A stretch of 64,000 bases of DNA from Rachycentron canadum (GCA_038496675.1 CM076653.1:24919578-24983577), one strand, 5' to 3'. Positions 12,460-23,957 are shown, counted from the stretch's first letter. The notes: a model not told the origin generated them from the sequence alone. A program made the numbers and translations.

Positions 12460-13030
12460 CAGCTCAGAACAGCTCAAGAAATATCTCATCTGATAATGTA
12501 CTTAGTCTGAGTGGCATTACCTTGGCCTCCGGTGATACAGAAAGAAACTTGAGTTCATGTTTGACCAGAATGTCTTTTGTCCTTTGCTTCACACATAAAT
12601 GAGCCACCTACACATCCACCAACGCAATATTGTGAAAATTAGAAATATCCTGTCTGAAAAACCTGCCCATGTATTTGTTACACATAGACTAGACTACTGT
12701 ATTTCTTTATAATCATGATTTCTCAATACAGTAACTCAGTAAAAAGCCTCCAGCTGGTCTAAAATGCTTCAGCACAAGTACTGACAGGAACTATGAAAAG
12801 AGAAGAGAAACTCTTGTGTTTGCTTCTCTCTCTCTCTCTCCTCACCTGCTAAGCTGTTAATGGTCAGGCACCATCATATTTTAAAGCTTTAAGAGACTAA
12901 ATCAAGGCCTACTTGTGGTTCTTAGGTTCTAAGAGTAGAAAGGGAGACAGAGCCTTAAGCCATCAGGCTCCTCTCCTGTGGAACTAGCCTCCATTTTGGG
13001 TTTAGGGAGGCAGACACCCTTACTACATTT
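12460..13030 (+). pseudogene. Decayed non-LTR retrotransposon ORF2 (reverse transcriptase C-terminal end)
   Basis: Broken translation matches the C-terminal end of the reverse-transcriptase protein of fish L2/CR1/Rex-type LINEs. In order I see a degraded 'RNL..FDQ' near 12545, RNIVKIRNILS from 12623, the hallmark RLDYC at 12686-12700, KSLQLV near 12744, LTG near 12780, NGQAPSY at 12859-12879, and HQAPLLWN at 12961-12984. The pieces lie in order on the plus strand but are separated by stop codons and frame changes, and a (TC)n run near 12824-12840 interrupts them. Only the last 190 or so codons of a protein usually near 1,000 residues remain, so this is a 5'-truncated dead copy. The family call is from motif recognition; the exact clade is uncertain. 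Confidence 0.85.
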
Positions 13031-13815
13031 ACAGTTTCTCTCAGTTGCAGTTGCAATTCACTCATCAGAAACATCATTCTCACACCTCCTAATGCATTTC
13101 TCACAACATTAAATCACCTCTGTAAAAGTCACTAAAACAATTAAAATCTTGTTTACATGTATAAAAACAAACAAAGTCAATCATTCACTTCATCTTTGTC
13201 ACCAATGAATGAAACTCTCTCACCAGTGCTTTTAGAGTGACATGTTTAATGATTAGATATTTTCATTAAACCTGATTGACTCTAGAAAAAAAGGATGCTA
13301 ATGCCAAAAATATAATGTAGGATGAAATGTTCAGACACATTATAATTGATTTAGTGTAACTATGAGAGAGACTCAGATACCAGCTCATCAGTTGGTTTAT
13401 AATGGCATCCATCACAAATGAGATGTCTAGGTCTACTTCAGTATCTTAGAAGATTCCTGCACTGTTCTGTCCCTTTACAACATTGTATGAAATTGTAGAT
13501 ACAAGACAACAGAAGCCATGGATTTACTATAATGAAAAGTATTTGATGATGTGAGATGTATTTGAGATGTGGTTATGATATTTTCAATGTAGTGTTTCAT
13601 TTGTAGCACATCTATTTTTGGATTTTTGTAAAATGAGACCTAGTTCAGAAGATGTATGACAGCAGGTGCAAATATTGCATTTGCAAATTCACATGATAGA
13701 ACAACTTTAACTAAAGAAAGAGAAATAATGAACATGGAACTATGCATTGAGAAATAGACAAAGACAAATGTGAACTCAAACCACAGTAAATTCACACTAC
13801 ACAGAGGAGGCTGTA
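13031..13815. other. Non-coding stretch between LINE pieces
   Basis: Nothing coding. It lies between the LINE coding remnant and a LINE-like 3' tail in the same orientation, so part may be untranslated LINE sequence or a later insertion. I could not match it to either. Confidence 0.4.
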
Positions 13816-13817
13816 TA

Positions 13818-13863
13818 TGTGTGTGTGTGTGTGTGAGAGAGAGACAGAGAGAGAGAGAGAGAG
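13818..13863. repeat. Compound microsatellite (TG)n(AG)n
   Basis: A TG run passes into an AG run with one interruption. It creates long apparent reading frames on the minus strand that are artefacts. Confidence 0.9.
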
Positions 13864-14114
13864 CTCTTTCACACATATTTGAAGAAAGTGATTTGGTTGA
13901 AAAGATCAAAAAATTCAATGCATGACTGTATGAAAATGAGAGAGAAGTCTGTGATTCTTTGTGACAAAGGTACAAACTGTTTTCATGGGTTGTCAGAATC
14001 AAAAATGCAGAAAGTGTCTTCAATAGTGAAGACACGATGGGGATGTTTATATACACTATGAGAAACGTTGATCTGTGTGGGGAAAGGATGAACTGTTGAT
14101 CTCTGTCTGTTTCT

Positions 14115-14117
<3 letters not shown>

Positions 14118-14152
<35 letters not shown>
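14118..14152. repeat. (TC)n microsatellite
   Basis: About 17 uninterrupted TC units inside the pyrimidine-rich part of the LINE tail, where such expansions arise easily. Confidence 0.95.
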
Positions 14153-14156
<4 letters not shown>

Positions 14157-14365
14157 GCATTTATACCCCACCTCCCCACTCACTGTTTCCCCTTTCAACC
14201 AAACCAGTTGGGGCAGAGTGCTGCTTCTGATTCCTTCTTCTTCCTTCCTCTTTAGAGGATTTTACCTCCTTACTGTTGCCTAGTGGTTGGTCATTGTGGG
14301 AACTGTTGGGCTCATCCCTACAATAATGTAAGGTCTTGACCTTTCTCTGTGTAATGCCTTCCAAT

Positions 14366-14369
<4 letters not shown>

Positions 14370-14424
<55 letters not shown>
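14370..14424. repeat. Compound (AT)n(GT)n microsatellite
   Basis: About 17 AT units followed by about 10 GT units, inserted or expanded within the LINE-type tail just after 'aataaggt'. Confidence 0.95.
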
Positions 14425-15004
14425 TTTGTTTTATAAATTCACACTGTACAAATAAAGTTGTATTCAATTGGATATACAGGGCATGTGGTGTGTTCACAAA
14501 ATGCCAGATCATGACAGTATTGGCCTTTAATTACATTATCATTTGATTAGTGTTACACTAACTTTTGAAGTTGATACTTAAAAAAACTCTTCTAACAAGT
14601 ATTCATTGCATCTAATGGTCAGCATCCCACTGCTGGAGGTAGATGACCTTTACATGAATGAATCAGGTATTTAAGAAATCTCTTCACAGGACATCACCTG
14701 TGCTCTCATGTTAGCCTTGTTCCACTAGATTAATCCTGATCAATATTAATTAGTGCTAATCAATGCTGTGCAATCTTTTTCACCCTCAGAGGAGTGGACC
14801 AAACTAATGAAATTAATGAAGTGCAGTGTTTGAGACTTCTTGTGTTGTACAACGTCTGCTTAAAGAGATTTTGGGTACAGTCCAGTAATAGTACAGTACA
14901 AAGCTGAGCTTGGGGATAGAATGATTTATTGTTCTCTTTCCCTTTTGAGGGTACTTTCCTCTGACTAGAGGACAAATATTTTTGTAATAAGCCATATGTT
15001 TTTT

Positions 15005-15340
15005 GATGGAATTTAAATAAAGCTCAACGAGGAAGACCGATGATCAGACGACGATCAGAGCCAACAGATTAGCAGGGGACTACAGCAAATACACTATAGT
15101 TTCTTTGTGAATCGCTAATACACATTTGACTGCCAAGGACATTACATGCAGACCATCCTCGAGGGAAAACGCCCTCTTAAAAGTCTTGCCTGCCTCGAAT
15201 TTCATTTTCCTGCAATAAGGTTTATCAATAATTTGTTCAAGCATACCCTGCTCTGCAAATGGAGTGATGATTACTTGTGCAGACTTCTAATTGCCTTGTA
15301 AATGAGAGCAGAATTACCAATACATCAACTTGGATTCAAT
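15005..15340. promoter_or_regulatory. Candidate conserved regulatory patch
   Basis: Unique, complex sequence with evenly spread homeodomain-like and other motifs (gcaataaggtttatcaat, ggagtgatgattacttg, ttctaattgcc). CpG sites are retained here (acgaggaagaccgatg, gacgacgatc) more than in the flanks. There is no open frame or repeat. It is one of the strongest enhancer-like patches by eye, but unaligned. Confidence 0.35.
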
Positions 15341-15731
15341 GAACTGTTTGTTTGCTCAAAACACTGACTATAGACAAAACAAATAAGTGGAACTTTTGCA
15401 GAATGCCCAACTGCAAGGCTGTGTAAAAAGAAATCATATTTGACAGACATAGTAATTAGATCATGACAGTTCTATATCAGTCTTGTCAGTAAAGATATCC
15501 ACTGAAGGGAACAGATCAATATCAGCCAAATATCATCGATGGCTCATAGCACATGTAGCCAGTAACATTATTTACCAGTAACATATTGTTTGTCTGTAAG
15601 TGTGAATAGCACCCTGACACGGTGCTAGACCCTCTTCACAGTGTGTTCCTGTTCACATTGCCTGACATATTAGCATCTGTTGCCATGTGAGGTATTTTTG
15701 TTATTCTCATCTTACCATCTCCTCCTCCTGT

Positions 15732-15807
15732 TGACAGACAGACAGACAGACAGGGGTGGATGGATAGACAAAGAGATTAGGTAGGCAGACAGGTAGGTAG
15801 GTAGATG

Positions 15808-15870
<63 letters not shown>
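15732..15870. repeat. Complex tetranucleotide array (GACA)n, (GGTA)n, (GATA)n
   Basis: About five GACA units at 15732-15752, a degenerate segment, three or four GGTA units, then about 15 pure GATA units at 15808-15870. The neighbouring unit types look like successive point changes of one ancestral tetranucleotide array. Confidence 0.95.
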
Positions 15871-16284
15871 CCTGACTGCAGTGTTCTGAATGGTTTTAAA
15901 TGGGAATACAGTAAAGAATAGAACTGTAGTAACCTTGGTATATAATGCAGACAAGTATCAGCATTTCAGCATCACATTGAGTTGGAGGTGGCACTTTAGC
16001 CAAGATTTAGTAAAATGAAATGCAAGCTGTCACATGTCTAGATTAATCAGCTATAAAATTAGTCTGGGCTTTGTTTTGTTTTAATTTGAAATTGAGGCAG
16101 TAGCATTATTCCAATCTATGTGGTATATTTTTACTGTACTAATTTGCCTATAGATTTAGTTTTTTTTTTTTTTATCTTAATGGTTACACATTTTAAAGAA
16201 TATAACCATTTATTTACAAGAAGTTGTAAATCATACAAGTTGATACCATAAATATGTTTAACCTATTGAAATGAAGGCACATAG

Positions 16285-16440
16285 TTGAATTTTTGACCAT
16301 TGGGAGAGCTGTGGAGAATTTTTCTGTAAGCCCTCTTTGCTAAGGGTTTCACATTATTCCGCTGATTGACATATAATAATATTAACACGTCAAGAGGCTC
16401 AGCAGTCGGCCTACAAAAGCAGTGAAGATGATGACTGCTA
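16285..16440. promoter_or_regulatory. Candidate conserved regulatory patch
   Basis: Contains ccgctgattgacatataata, with the TGATTGAC form bound by PBX/MEIS-type homeodomain proteins, and further AT-rich homeodomain-like cores. Unique sequence with no open frame. Inferred by eye only. Confidence 0.3.
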
Positions 16441-17019
16441 GAAAATAAAGATGGATGGAGAGAGTGCATGATTAAAATGTTGAAATAATTGAGGAAAGAA
16501 ATTAATTTAATTAAGATACACATTAATTGTTTAGTGTGTATAATGTGTTAAATGTAAACAGACAAAAACTTGACAAGAAAGCTTAACAGAGCACCTTTAA
16601 AGGTCAAATATTATAATGAAGTGTAATACAATAAAATTGTCCATTGTATTTACAGATGTTTTAAAACAGTGAATGGGTGGTAATGTGAGTCCCAAATCCA
16701 TGAGACAGTTTACTGCATTTAAACTGTCAACAACTCCCACACACAAAAAAAAAAATAAATAAAAAGAAAGAGGTTTGTATAAACTGCCATAACATATTCT
16801 AGAGTCCATTTGTATTAGCAATACTGAAAAAACTGCTTTGCAGCAGCTGCCGGGCTTTCTCAAGCTTTACTCCAGTTATCCTTGTCCCTTATTTTAACAG
16901 TGGGATTTGTGGTCCTGTGGTAAAATGCAAATAATGGCTGTGAACTCTAACGTATGCTCTGGTCTATGTGTAATTCATTATTCTGTTGTGATTCATCTGT
17001 CTGAATCAGAGTTAAGCCT

Positions 17020-17185
17020 GATTTCCTGTCTTGCAAGCACGAGGGAAGGCAGTCGCTTTTTAATGGAGGTGACATTTGTCATCGGTTGATGTGATTGATT
17101 AAAGTGACGAGTTTTAATCGAACAGTGTTCCTCACCCATATATGCCTCAATCTAGGTGCCGTTTCTTGCTCTTCTTCGTCTGAGA
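17020..17185. promoter_or_regulatory. Candidate conserved regulatory patch
   Basis: A dense run of homeodomain-like words, including gtgattgattaaagtg and gagttttaatcgaac, with CpG retained in several places. No repeat or coding signal. Inferred by eye only. Confidence 0.3.
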
Positions 17186-18104
17186 GGTAAAGTGTTGCAC
17201 CTGCACCATCTGCTGTGCTGTGCCAGGGCCTCTGCACAAGTGTAAGGGTTGAATTATTGAGATAGGGACATGTTGTTCTCTAGATACTGGCACCCGATGA
17301 TAGTGTGCAATGTGAGCCTGGGTTGTTTACAACCAAGCTCAACAAGTCTCAGAAAGAAAAAAACAGAGATGGAGGGTGAAGTGACTCTGTTTTTGATTAT
17401 GCTACTGTGTTTAAATTGCAGCTTTGCAGAACTTTAGAGTGTAGGATTTGTTTTCAAGTGTTGGAAGGATAATAGAAAATCAAAGCTAAAGTATATCTCT
17501 TCTATGCCACACGTCAATTATCAATAGAAAATTATTTATTCTTTTACTGATGTGACTTCACCTCTAAGACTGGTGTTTCCCCTTGGAGTGTCTGTAAATT
17601 GTTTCACATGTAATTAATTCACGTAAGAGCCCCTCTACCTGCTGATTTATTTCGACAAATTGCATCGTTTGAACAACAGGACGTTTCAGCCCAGGGGAAC
17701 AAACATGAGAGTGAAGGACTCCATACTGCGATGGCAAAACACATTTGTGAATTTTTTTCAGACAAGGGTATGACAAAAAGATTCATGAGACTTCAAACAG
17801 TAAATACTGTTCAGGTACAGACTTGACGTGTTTGTAGTCCAGGCAAACCTCTATGATGAGTATTAACATATTAACTGCTGTCAGAAAATAGACATTTAGA
17901 GATGTTTCTCAAAATGAAAATGAATACTGTCATTTCATGTCAGTATTCATTTTAATTTTGCTTTGATAGACAATGGAGGCAAAACAGGCAGAAAGAAAGC
18001 AAACTAATAATATGCAGGTTTGACGTGACCACCAAGCTATTGTGTTACCCAAGCAACACACAGACACACACAGAGACAGACACATCCTTGGTTCACTGTA
18101 CGTG

Positions 18105-18210
18105 TCAGGACCCATTGTTGATGTAATGTATTCTCTACCCCTTAACCCAACCTTCGCAACTGATTGCATAACACCAAACCTGACCATAACCTTGACGTCA
18201 AGAAAGATAT
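18105..18210. repeat. Possible diverged fish repeat with CTAACC-like words
   Basis: 'ccccttaacccaaccttcgcaac' and 'ccaaacctgaccataacctt' recall the 'cctaaccctaacc' strings common in teleost interspersed repeats. The boundaries and family are unclear. Confidence 0.35.
18191..18202. promoter_or_regulatory. Palindromic full CRE (TGACGTCA)
   Basis: cttgacgtcaag is a perfect 12-base palindrome containing the full cyclic-AMP response element at 18193-18200, the site of CREB/ATF dimers. An intact CpG core is notable in a CpG-poor region. Whether it is bound is unknown, and it may lie inside a repeat. Confidence 0.5.
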
Positions 18211-19778
18211 TTTGCTTTTTCATTTTTCATTTTCATTCAGACTGCAGTTTGCCTTCTTCAGTACAGGTCCCAAAAAGTTAACAAAAGCATGTATAGATGC
18301 ACACACACTCTCTTTCCAGTGATTTGACTGTGACATTTGATTGGTCTCTGCTGGCATTGGCTGTATAAGGGGAACAACATGGAGTGTGTGCGACAAGCTT
18401 CTACAGATAGTGGAAGATAATGGACAACTGTGGAGAGGCTCAGGTGAGATCAGTGAAATAGCAACTCAGTGGGAGATGGAACAAAAAAAGAGATCCTTAT
18501 TTTCTCAGAATGTATGTTCCTACAGGAAGCAGATGATTGATTCATCAAGCCAGCAAAAATCAATAACACCCTGCTAGAGTTGTCACTCATCGTATCAAAG
18601 CACTAAAACCTGAAAAACTCGTTTGATTCAAATATAAACAAATTAATGTGAGGAAGACAGAATGGTAGGGAAGCTAAATAAAAAATATTACAAAATTAAA
18701 ATAAAACAATGATCCTGCCAGTGTTGGGCAAAGGAAATCTTAAAACTCACACAACAGTTAATTTGCTGCTGATCCGACAGAGCTTAACTACATTGCATTT
18801 GCATAGGCTGGGCTGATCAATTGCAGGTGCTAGGACAAAACCCTTGTGCAATGCATCACTCTGCACAAACTGATTAATTTCCCTCCTTTGAGTAACACAC
18901 TCCACAGGAATGATGATATGTAGAAGCAACGTAGTGTGTTGTATCTGAGCTGAAGAACCTTCTTTGGACCAGTTATACAGCTCATAAAAACAAGAACAGA
19001 CAGAAAAGATTTCAATGAGGAGCTTTGTGTCATATTTATTCATGAAGAGAGAAAGAATACTTAAGATCAAGATGAAATCTGTTAATGCATTTTTACACCT
19101 CTCCATTCTGGTCATTATCATTGTTTCTTGGTGAAAAGAGAAAGAAAACAGTTATCCAAGCTAAAGGGGGAATGATGAGGAAAAGTTAATCACTATCCAT
19201 TGATTGGACTGACACAATCCAGTGATACTAAGCCAGTTTTCCATTTAGTTACAAGAGAAAATCAATAAAAACACTGTCGTACACATGGTAAAAGTTTCGT
19301 AGTTTGCAATGAATCAAAGCTAAGAGAAACATAAACTTTGGAAGTGAATTTAAATGTGTTTGTAATCATAATGCATATATATCAGTAAACAATAACTGCA
19401 TGAACAGAAGAATTACGTTTTTCCCTATAGTATCGAAAGAGCCCCAAAGCAAAAGCACTCCGCATTTGCCAGTTATTGCTGTGATGTAAATTGCTTCCCT
19501 ATTGAAAATCAAAGTTCTTTTTTGTCTTCACAGCTTGGCAGACTGTGCAGATCCTCTCCTGGAGTAGAGACAAAGGCCAACATGTGAAGATGAATTGTTG
19601 CTGCTCAGTGTAAAGACAGAGCGGGCCGGGGTCAAAGAAACACCAGCTGCAACACTAATTTGTCAGTTCCAAACCAGTAGAGCTTTGGGGTACAACACAG
19701 TGTTTGTGACAGATACTCTTTTGAATGACGTGGATCCTGCTTTGGCTTTATGTTCAGCTCAGATGCCTGACATTAACT

Positions 19779-19792
19779 GTTACCATAGCAAC
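19779..19792. promoter_or_regulatory. Canonical RFX X-box
   Basis: GTTACCATAGCAAC fits the RFX consensus GTNRCC-N(0-3)-RGYAAC exactly, with a two-base spacer. RFX factors commonly control ciliary genes and some neural enhancers. It sits in GC-richer unique sequence (about 19535-19870) behind a strong splice-acceptor-like site at 19534. No gene is recognised next to it. Confidence 0.55.
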
Positions 19793-20349
19793 AGGGATAC
19801 GATGAAAGGGACACTGTTTGTAATTATTTTTGATATCAGTTCATATGCTCTGTACCTACCTTTATAATATGATAATGTGTGTATATGTGCGCCTGAATAT
19901 GATTCCTCAGGAAATAATGTTTTATTCCTTTTATTACCTTTAGTTTCTAATTAGCGCAAGAGTTAATGTTTAGGGAGAAACTGTTCCCACCACTCAGCGG
20001 GATGAGGTAAACTCCAGGCTTATATTTTTCTCTGCACACAGCAGGTGGAAGGGCCTGATCAAACAAGAAAAGACATTCAAACACTTAAAATCATATTGTG
20101 GCATTTTCAAATATTCCACCAAATTACCCCAAGATGATGGTTAATGGCAGATGATCCTTTGAAGTGGAACAAAAGATAAGCTGCTGATCCATGTCAAAGC
20201 TCCATCCACAAAAAGAGCATAGCTGAAATACATTTTTTTTTTAGATATTGCTACTGGCTGCTATAATGATTACTCTTTTTAATGTTTCATTTGTTGTCCA
20301 GTGAAAGTCTAAAAACCGGTGTTAACAACAAGGGGAAGAACTAGATTTG

Positions 20350-20900
20350 TGACGTGATTTTCCTTAATTCTAATATCAGTCCAAGAAGTGCTATTTACCC
20401 TCACTCAGTGACCTCAACCGTTCTCATCCTTTTGGATTTTCTTAGCCTTTCTGGCTGTTTGTGCTCACCGAGTTCCTCCCTAATTCCAATAAATGCATGC
20501 TGCAGTAATGAGGCAAAGTCAGAGCTCCCCTGTTTCCTTTCATTTGCTGAGAGATCACAAAGCCAATGCATCACACCGGGGTTTCTAGCGCCCTCCCAGC
20601 TGACCATGGCTAAATGGTGTTTTTGCTCTGCTGAACACTAATCCTTCTGTCAGATAAGGCCCATTATAGCAGGGGTGTAGCCAGCCCGCTTTGAACAGAC
20701 ATTGAACCCATCTGTAGCAGACAACACAGTCCTGCAGGAGATGGCAGTTCAATGGGACTGCTGTGTTTGTGCGTTTATAACACAGTGTGTTACTCTTGCA
20801 GCACAGTGGGCCATTCCTCGCTCTCAATATTCAAAAAGCCAAGGATGGATTCATTAAGGAGTGTCAGTGGCAGAACATAACCTGCTCAAAGGTAGGTTTA
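20350..20900. promoter_or_regulatory. GC-richer unique patch, possible regulatory or exonic DNA
   Basis: Complex unique sequence with retained CpGs and no repeat. It includes a 90-base segment (20802-20891) bounded by an acceptor-like 'tactcttgcag' and a donor-like 'aaaggtaggt', open in one frame with phase 0 at both ends. The predicted peptide is not recognised. Enhancer, exon or neither are all possible. Confidence 0.3.
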
Positions 20901-21994
20901 ATGTAGCTGCTGCTCCACACCTGTCTACAACAATATGAAAGGTAGAATCACATTCAATCACTATTGTTTAATTTACCAATATGTAAAGTTGCTCATATTT
21001 CATAATAGATCAGCAGTATGAGGGAGTTTCTCATGCATCAACAATGTTAGGCTTTTCTGACAACACCTAGTCGAAGTATATGAGCTACTATTTTTCTACC
21101 TGTGCATTAGATTTTACTGCAAAATGATGTCTGCTCCCATGAAACTCATTTGGAAGTCAGCAGATCCATCATCAACTCTCCCAGACCCAGACAGCTGCAT
21201 GGAAATGAGGAGCCAAAACAGATGCACTTTATTTGTGCGAGAGCATAGAGGCATTGTTATTTTTCTCTCTCTGAAAATGAGGAGCTGGGGCTGGACGTTC
21301 ACAGCCTCAGGGGATGGAAATTTAACTTAGAAATGGCTCATATATTGAGGCCTACAATCATTGGTATTCTTTGTAGTGTGTTTTAACGACATACATCAGC
21401 CATTTCAGCATTATGGTCGGCAATAGAGCATGTGTGATGCCATTAGATGATATTTTGTTAATAAAATCTCGCAACAACTAAATCCTCAGAAAGAAAACAA
21501 CAGATTTGTCTTTTTTATTGCATTGGTCTTAATAGAAAAGCAACTTGCTCCTCACTAGTCACGTCTTTTTTTTCTATGTGCTCAAGAAGGTTGTACACTC
21601 ATATATGATTGGCTGTTTACCAGATGTTCCCCTGCAACACCTACATGACACGCAGTAACAGCATGCTCACAGATTGACCACCTGGGGCACTGTGGGATCA
21701 CTAACATCAGGAAAGAAATTGGTTTCCTCTCTTCCCCCTGCTGTTGTGTCTGCTCTGCAGCTGCATAGTCCTTATTAATGTCATCAAGGGTCTATTCTGT
21801 TGATCTTTCAAAGAGGCAACATCTTTCACATAAAGCACAGAGGAATTTTGGAAGTATAGTGTCAAGGGAATAAGATGGGGGACTGTGGGGAGTACTCAGA
21901 ATGACTCCTTCGCCTGCTCCCCCTCAACATCACACACACGCTCATGCAGCGTCTCTGCCCCTCCTGTATTCCAGCACTTCTATTTTGGTATGTT

Positions 21995-22335
21995 TGTGCT
22001 GTGTATAGTCTGATGGGATGTCTTTATGGGAGGCGTTCACACTAATGAGGTTTTGGGGAATGTAAATTCATTAATTAATCGTTTGGAAACTGCCGTTTTA
22101 CATTTCGCACCTTATAGGCTTGAGTTGTCCTTTGATTGCTTTAGATGTTTATCAGAACCTTAATGACCATATAGGTCCCAACCCTCTGATACAACACATA
22201 GGAGCGTTTCCTGAAATAGCTCCACAATGATGGCGGGGCGTAACAAAACATTGTCATCACGGTTACATTAATAAACATGCTGTTAAGATTTCAGGGTCAG
22301 GACCAGCTCCTGCACATTATGCAGCTACTATGCAG
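21995..22335. promoter_or_regulatory. Candidate conserved regulatory patch
   Basis: Unique sequence with aaattcattaattaatcg (overlapping homeodomain cores), ttgattgctttagatg, a ccatatagg CArG-like word near 22168, and unusually many retained CpGs. No open frame. Enhancer-like by eye only. Confidence 0.35.
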
Positions 22336-23837
22336 CGCATGTGTTAGTCATTTTCTTTTTAAAAAGAATCTGTAACCCAACAAAATAATGTTGTATGACA
22401 CAAACCTGGCCATGTGCACTGGGTGAATATTTTAATAAACACAGTTTAAATTTCAATACCTCAAACAAATAAAGGTAAAATCAAAGGAATTTTCATCCAC
22501 CTTTATCTTGCTCCTGGTGCCTTGACATAACACTGCAACCCTCTCCTTTGTTAAGAATAGGATGTCAGTTTTGAATAATCCATTCAAGTCTCTGCTCGTT
22601 TAAAAAGAAAAAGAAAAAAAAACCCAATGGTTTAATCTCCTTTTGATGAATGAAAGGTAGCTTTAAACTAAAATGTCAAAAGAAAAAGTTGGTTAAAGTT
22701 ACCTTATACTTCTTGAGTTCTTGAGAACAAGCATCTGGACTAACGGTGACTCTACTATGTGCAGATAGGTAATGTCCTCAGTAACACACCTAATCATCAT
22801 CACAATCATTGCTAGCATGTAGTATTAACCACTTACCAAAATTACTACTAATTAACCATACAACTATACTTCACAGGTAATTAAATTCTCTATTGCACTG
22901 ATTTAACAGTATTTATAGTGTGCAATTTTCCTAAATCAAAGAACTGTTTCCAGTTACTTAACTTTATATAATGTATCAGTTTTAAATAATCTGTTCAGGT
23001 TTACTGGATTTATGTATAACATAATAAAGTCTGCTAAATTAGCCAGACACTCCAAATTGTATAAATGAAAGTGGAATATAATCTTCATGTGATTCATTCA
23101 TGAAATTTAAAAGCCCAAAATGCTCAATTAAGATGTTTTCACTTCACATCAGGGTTTTGACAGAGACACAAGTACATGACAGAACATGAATATTTACAGA
23201 AATATGATGCATGCTCTTTATTAATATTGCATTTATTGAAATGGTTACAAGATTTCTTCTTAAGTAATAAGATGTTGAAACACAATTCACATCAATCATT
23301 GTGTCAAACAGAAATAGTCTATACAGCCTTAATGGGATTGCTGAATCAGGAGTTATACTATGCACTGTGCTGAAGCTGAGGGCAGCTGTGGTTGCAAATT
23401 TATATTTTACCCGTTATCTTGAGATCATGATTGAAGTATCTCATTATCTCGATGTCAAACATTTTTGCTCATGATCATGGTTTAATAGCCTCGTTACTGT
23501 GATAACATTAAATGGTTTTCTCAAAAAATCACAGCTTAATTAGGAAACTGATTGAGGCTGCATTTGCATCTGATGAAGTCACACATGCACCACATGCACA
23601 ACAAATGTTTGTGTTCTTGTTATGTTTGCATGGGTTTCCCACAGACAATCCAAAAGCATGAAAGTTAGGTGAAAGTGTTCTCTTATGTTTCAGCCTCGCA
23701 AAAGGCCTCTCCAGGGTGTATCCTAGTTTCTGGCAATATGAGTGGAGATATGCTCCATTCAGCACTTGACGAATAGATAGTTTTGCCAAATTTGAGCTTG
23801 CAAAGGTGATAACAATAGAAAAAAGTTGCTAATTAAT

Positions 23838-23957
23838 TTCAGCAACTTGGGTTTGAGTCCAACCCACAGCACTTTGCAACATGTCATTCCCCCTTTCTCA
23901 CCAACTTTCCTGTCTCTATCTCCCTGTCTGTACGATAAATGCCCAAAAAATAACACA
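23838..23957 (+). mobile_element. Truncated tRNA-derived SINE
   Basis: 'gggtttgagtcc' resembles a degraded Pol III box B (GGTTCGANTCC). It is followed by 'actttgcaacatgtcattcc', 'cctttctc' and 'ctttcctgtct', the body common in percomorph SINEs ('tttgctgcatgtcattccccctctctc'), and ends near 'aaatgcccaaaaaata'. Box A and the tRNA 5' end are missing, so the copy is 5' truncated. Confidence 0.75.

Larger units (their letters stand above)
14100..14485 (+). mobile_element. LINE-type 3' untranslated tail
   Basis: Resembles the 3' end shared by many fish non-LTR elements: a TC-rich tract, 'aaccagttggggcagag', a TTC-rich tract, 'ccttactgttgcctagtgg', 'gtgggaactgttgggctc', 'taaggtcttgacctt', then a terminal 'aaataaagttg'. 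It has been expanded internally by (TC)n and (AT)n(GT)n. It is on the same strand as the ORF2 remnant about 1.1 kb upstream and may belong to the same insertion. Recognition is from memory of the family, not alignment. Confidence 0.7.

Noticed and set aside
12339..12602. 87-codon plus-strand frame
   Set aside because: It only partly overlaps the LINE remnant and is not in the retrotransposon's reading frame through the conserved motifs.
13640..14056. 138-codon minus-strand frame, the longest in the window
   Set aside because: It runs through a (TG)n(AG)n microsatellite and has no domain or conserved look.
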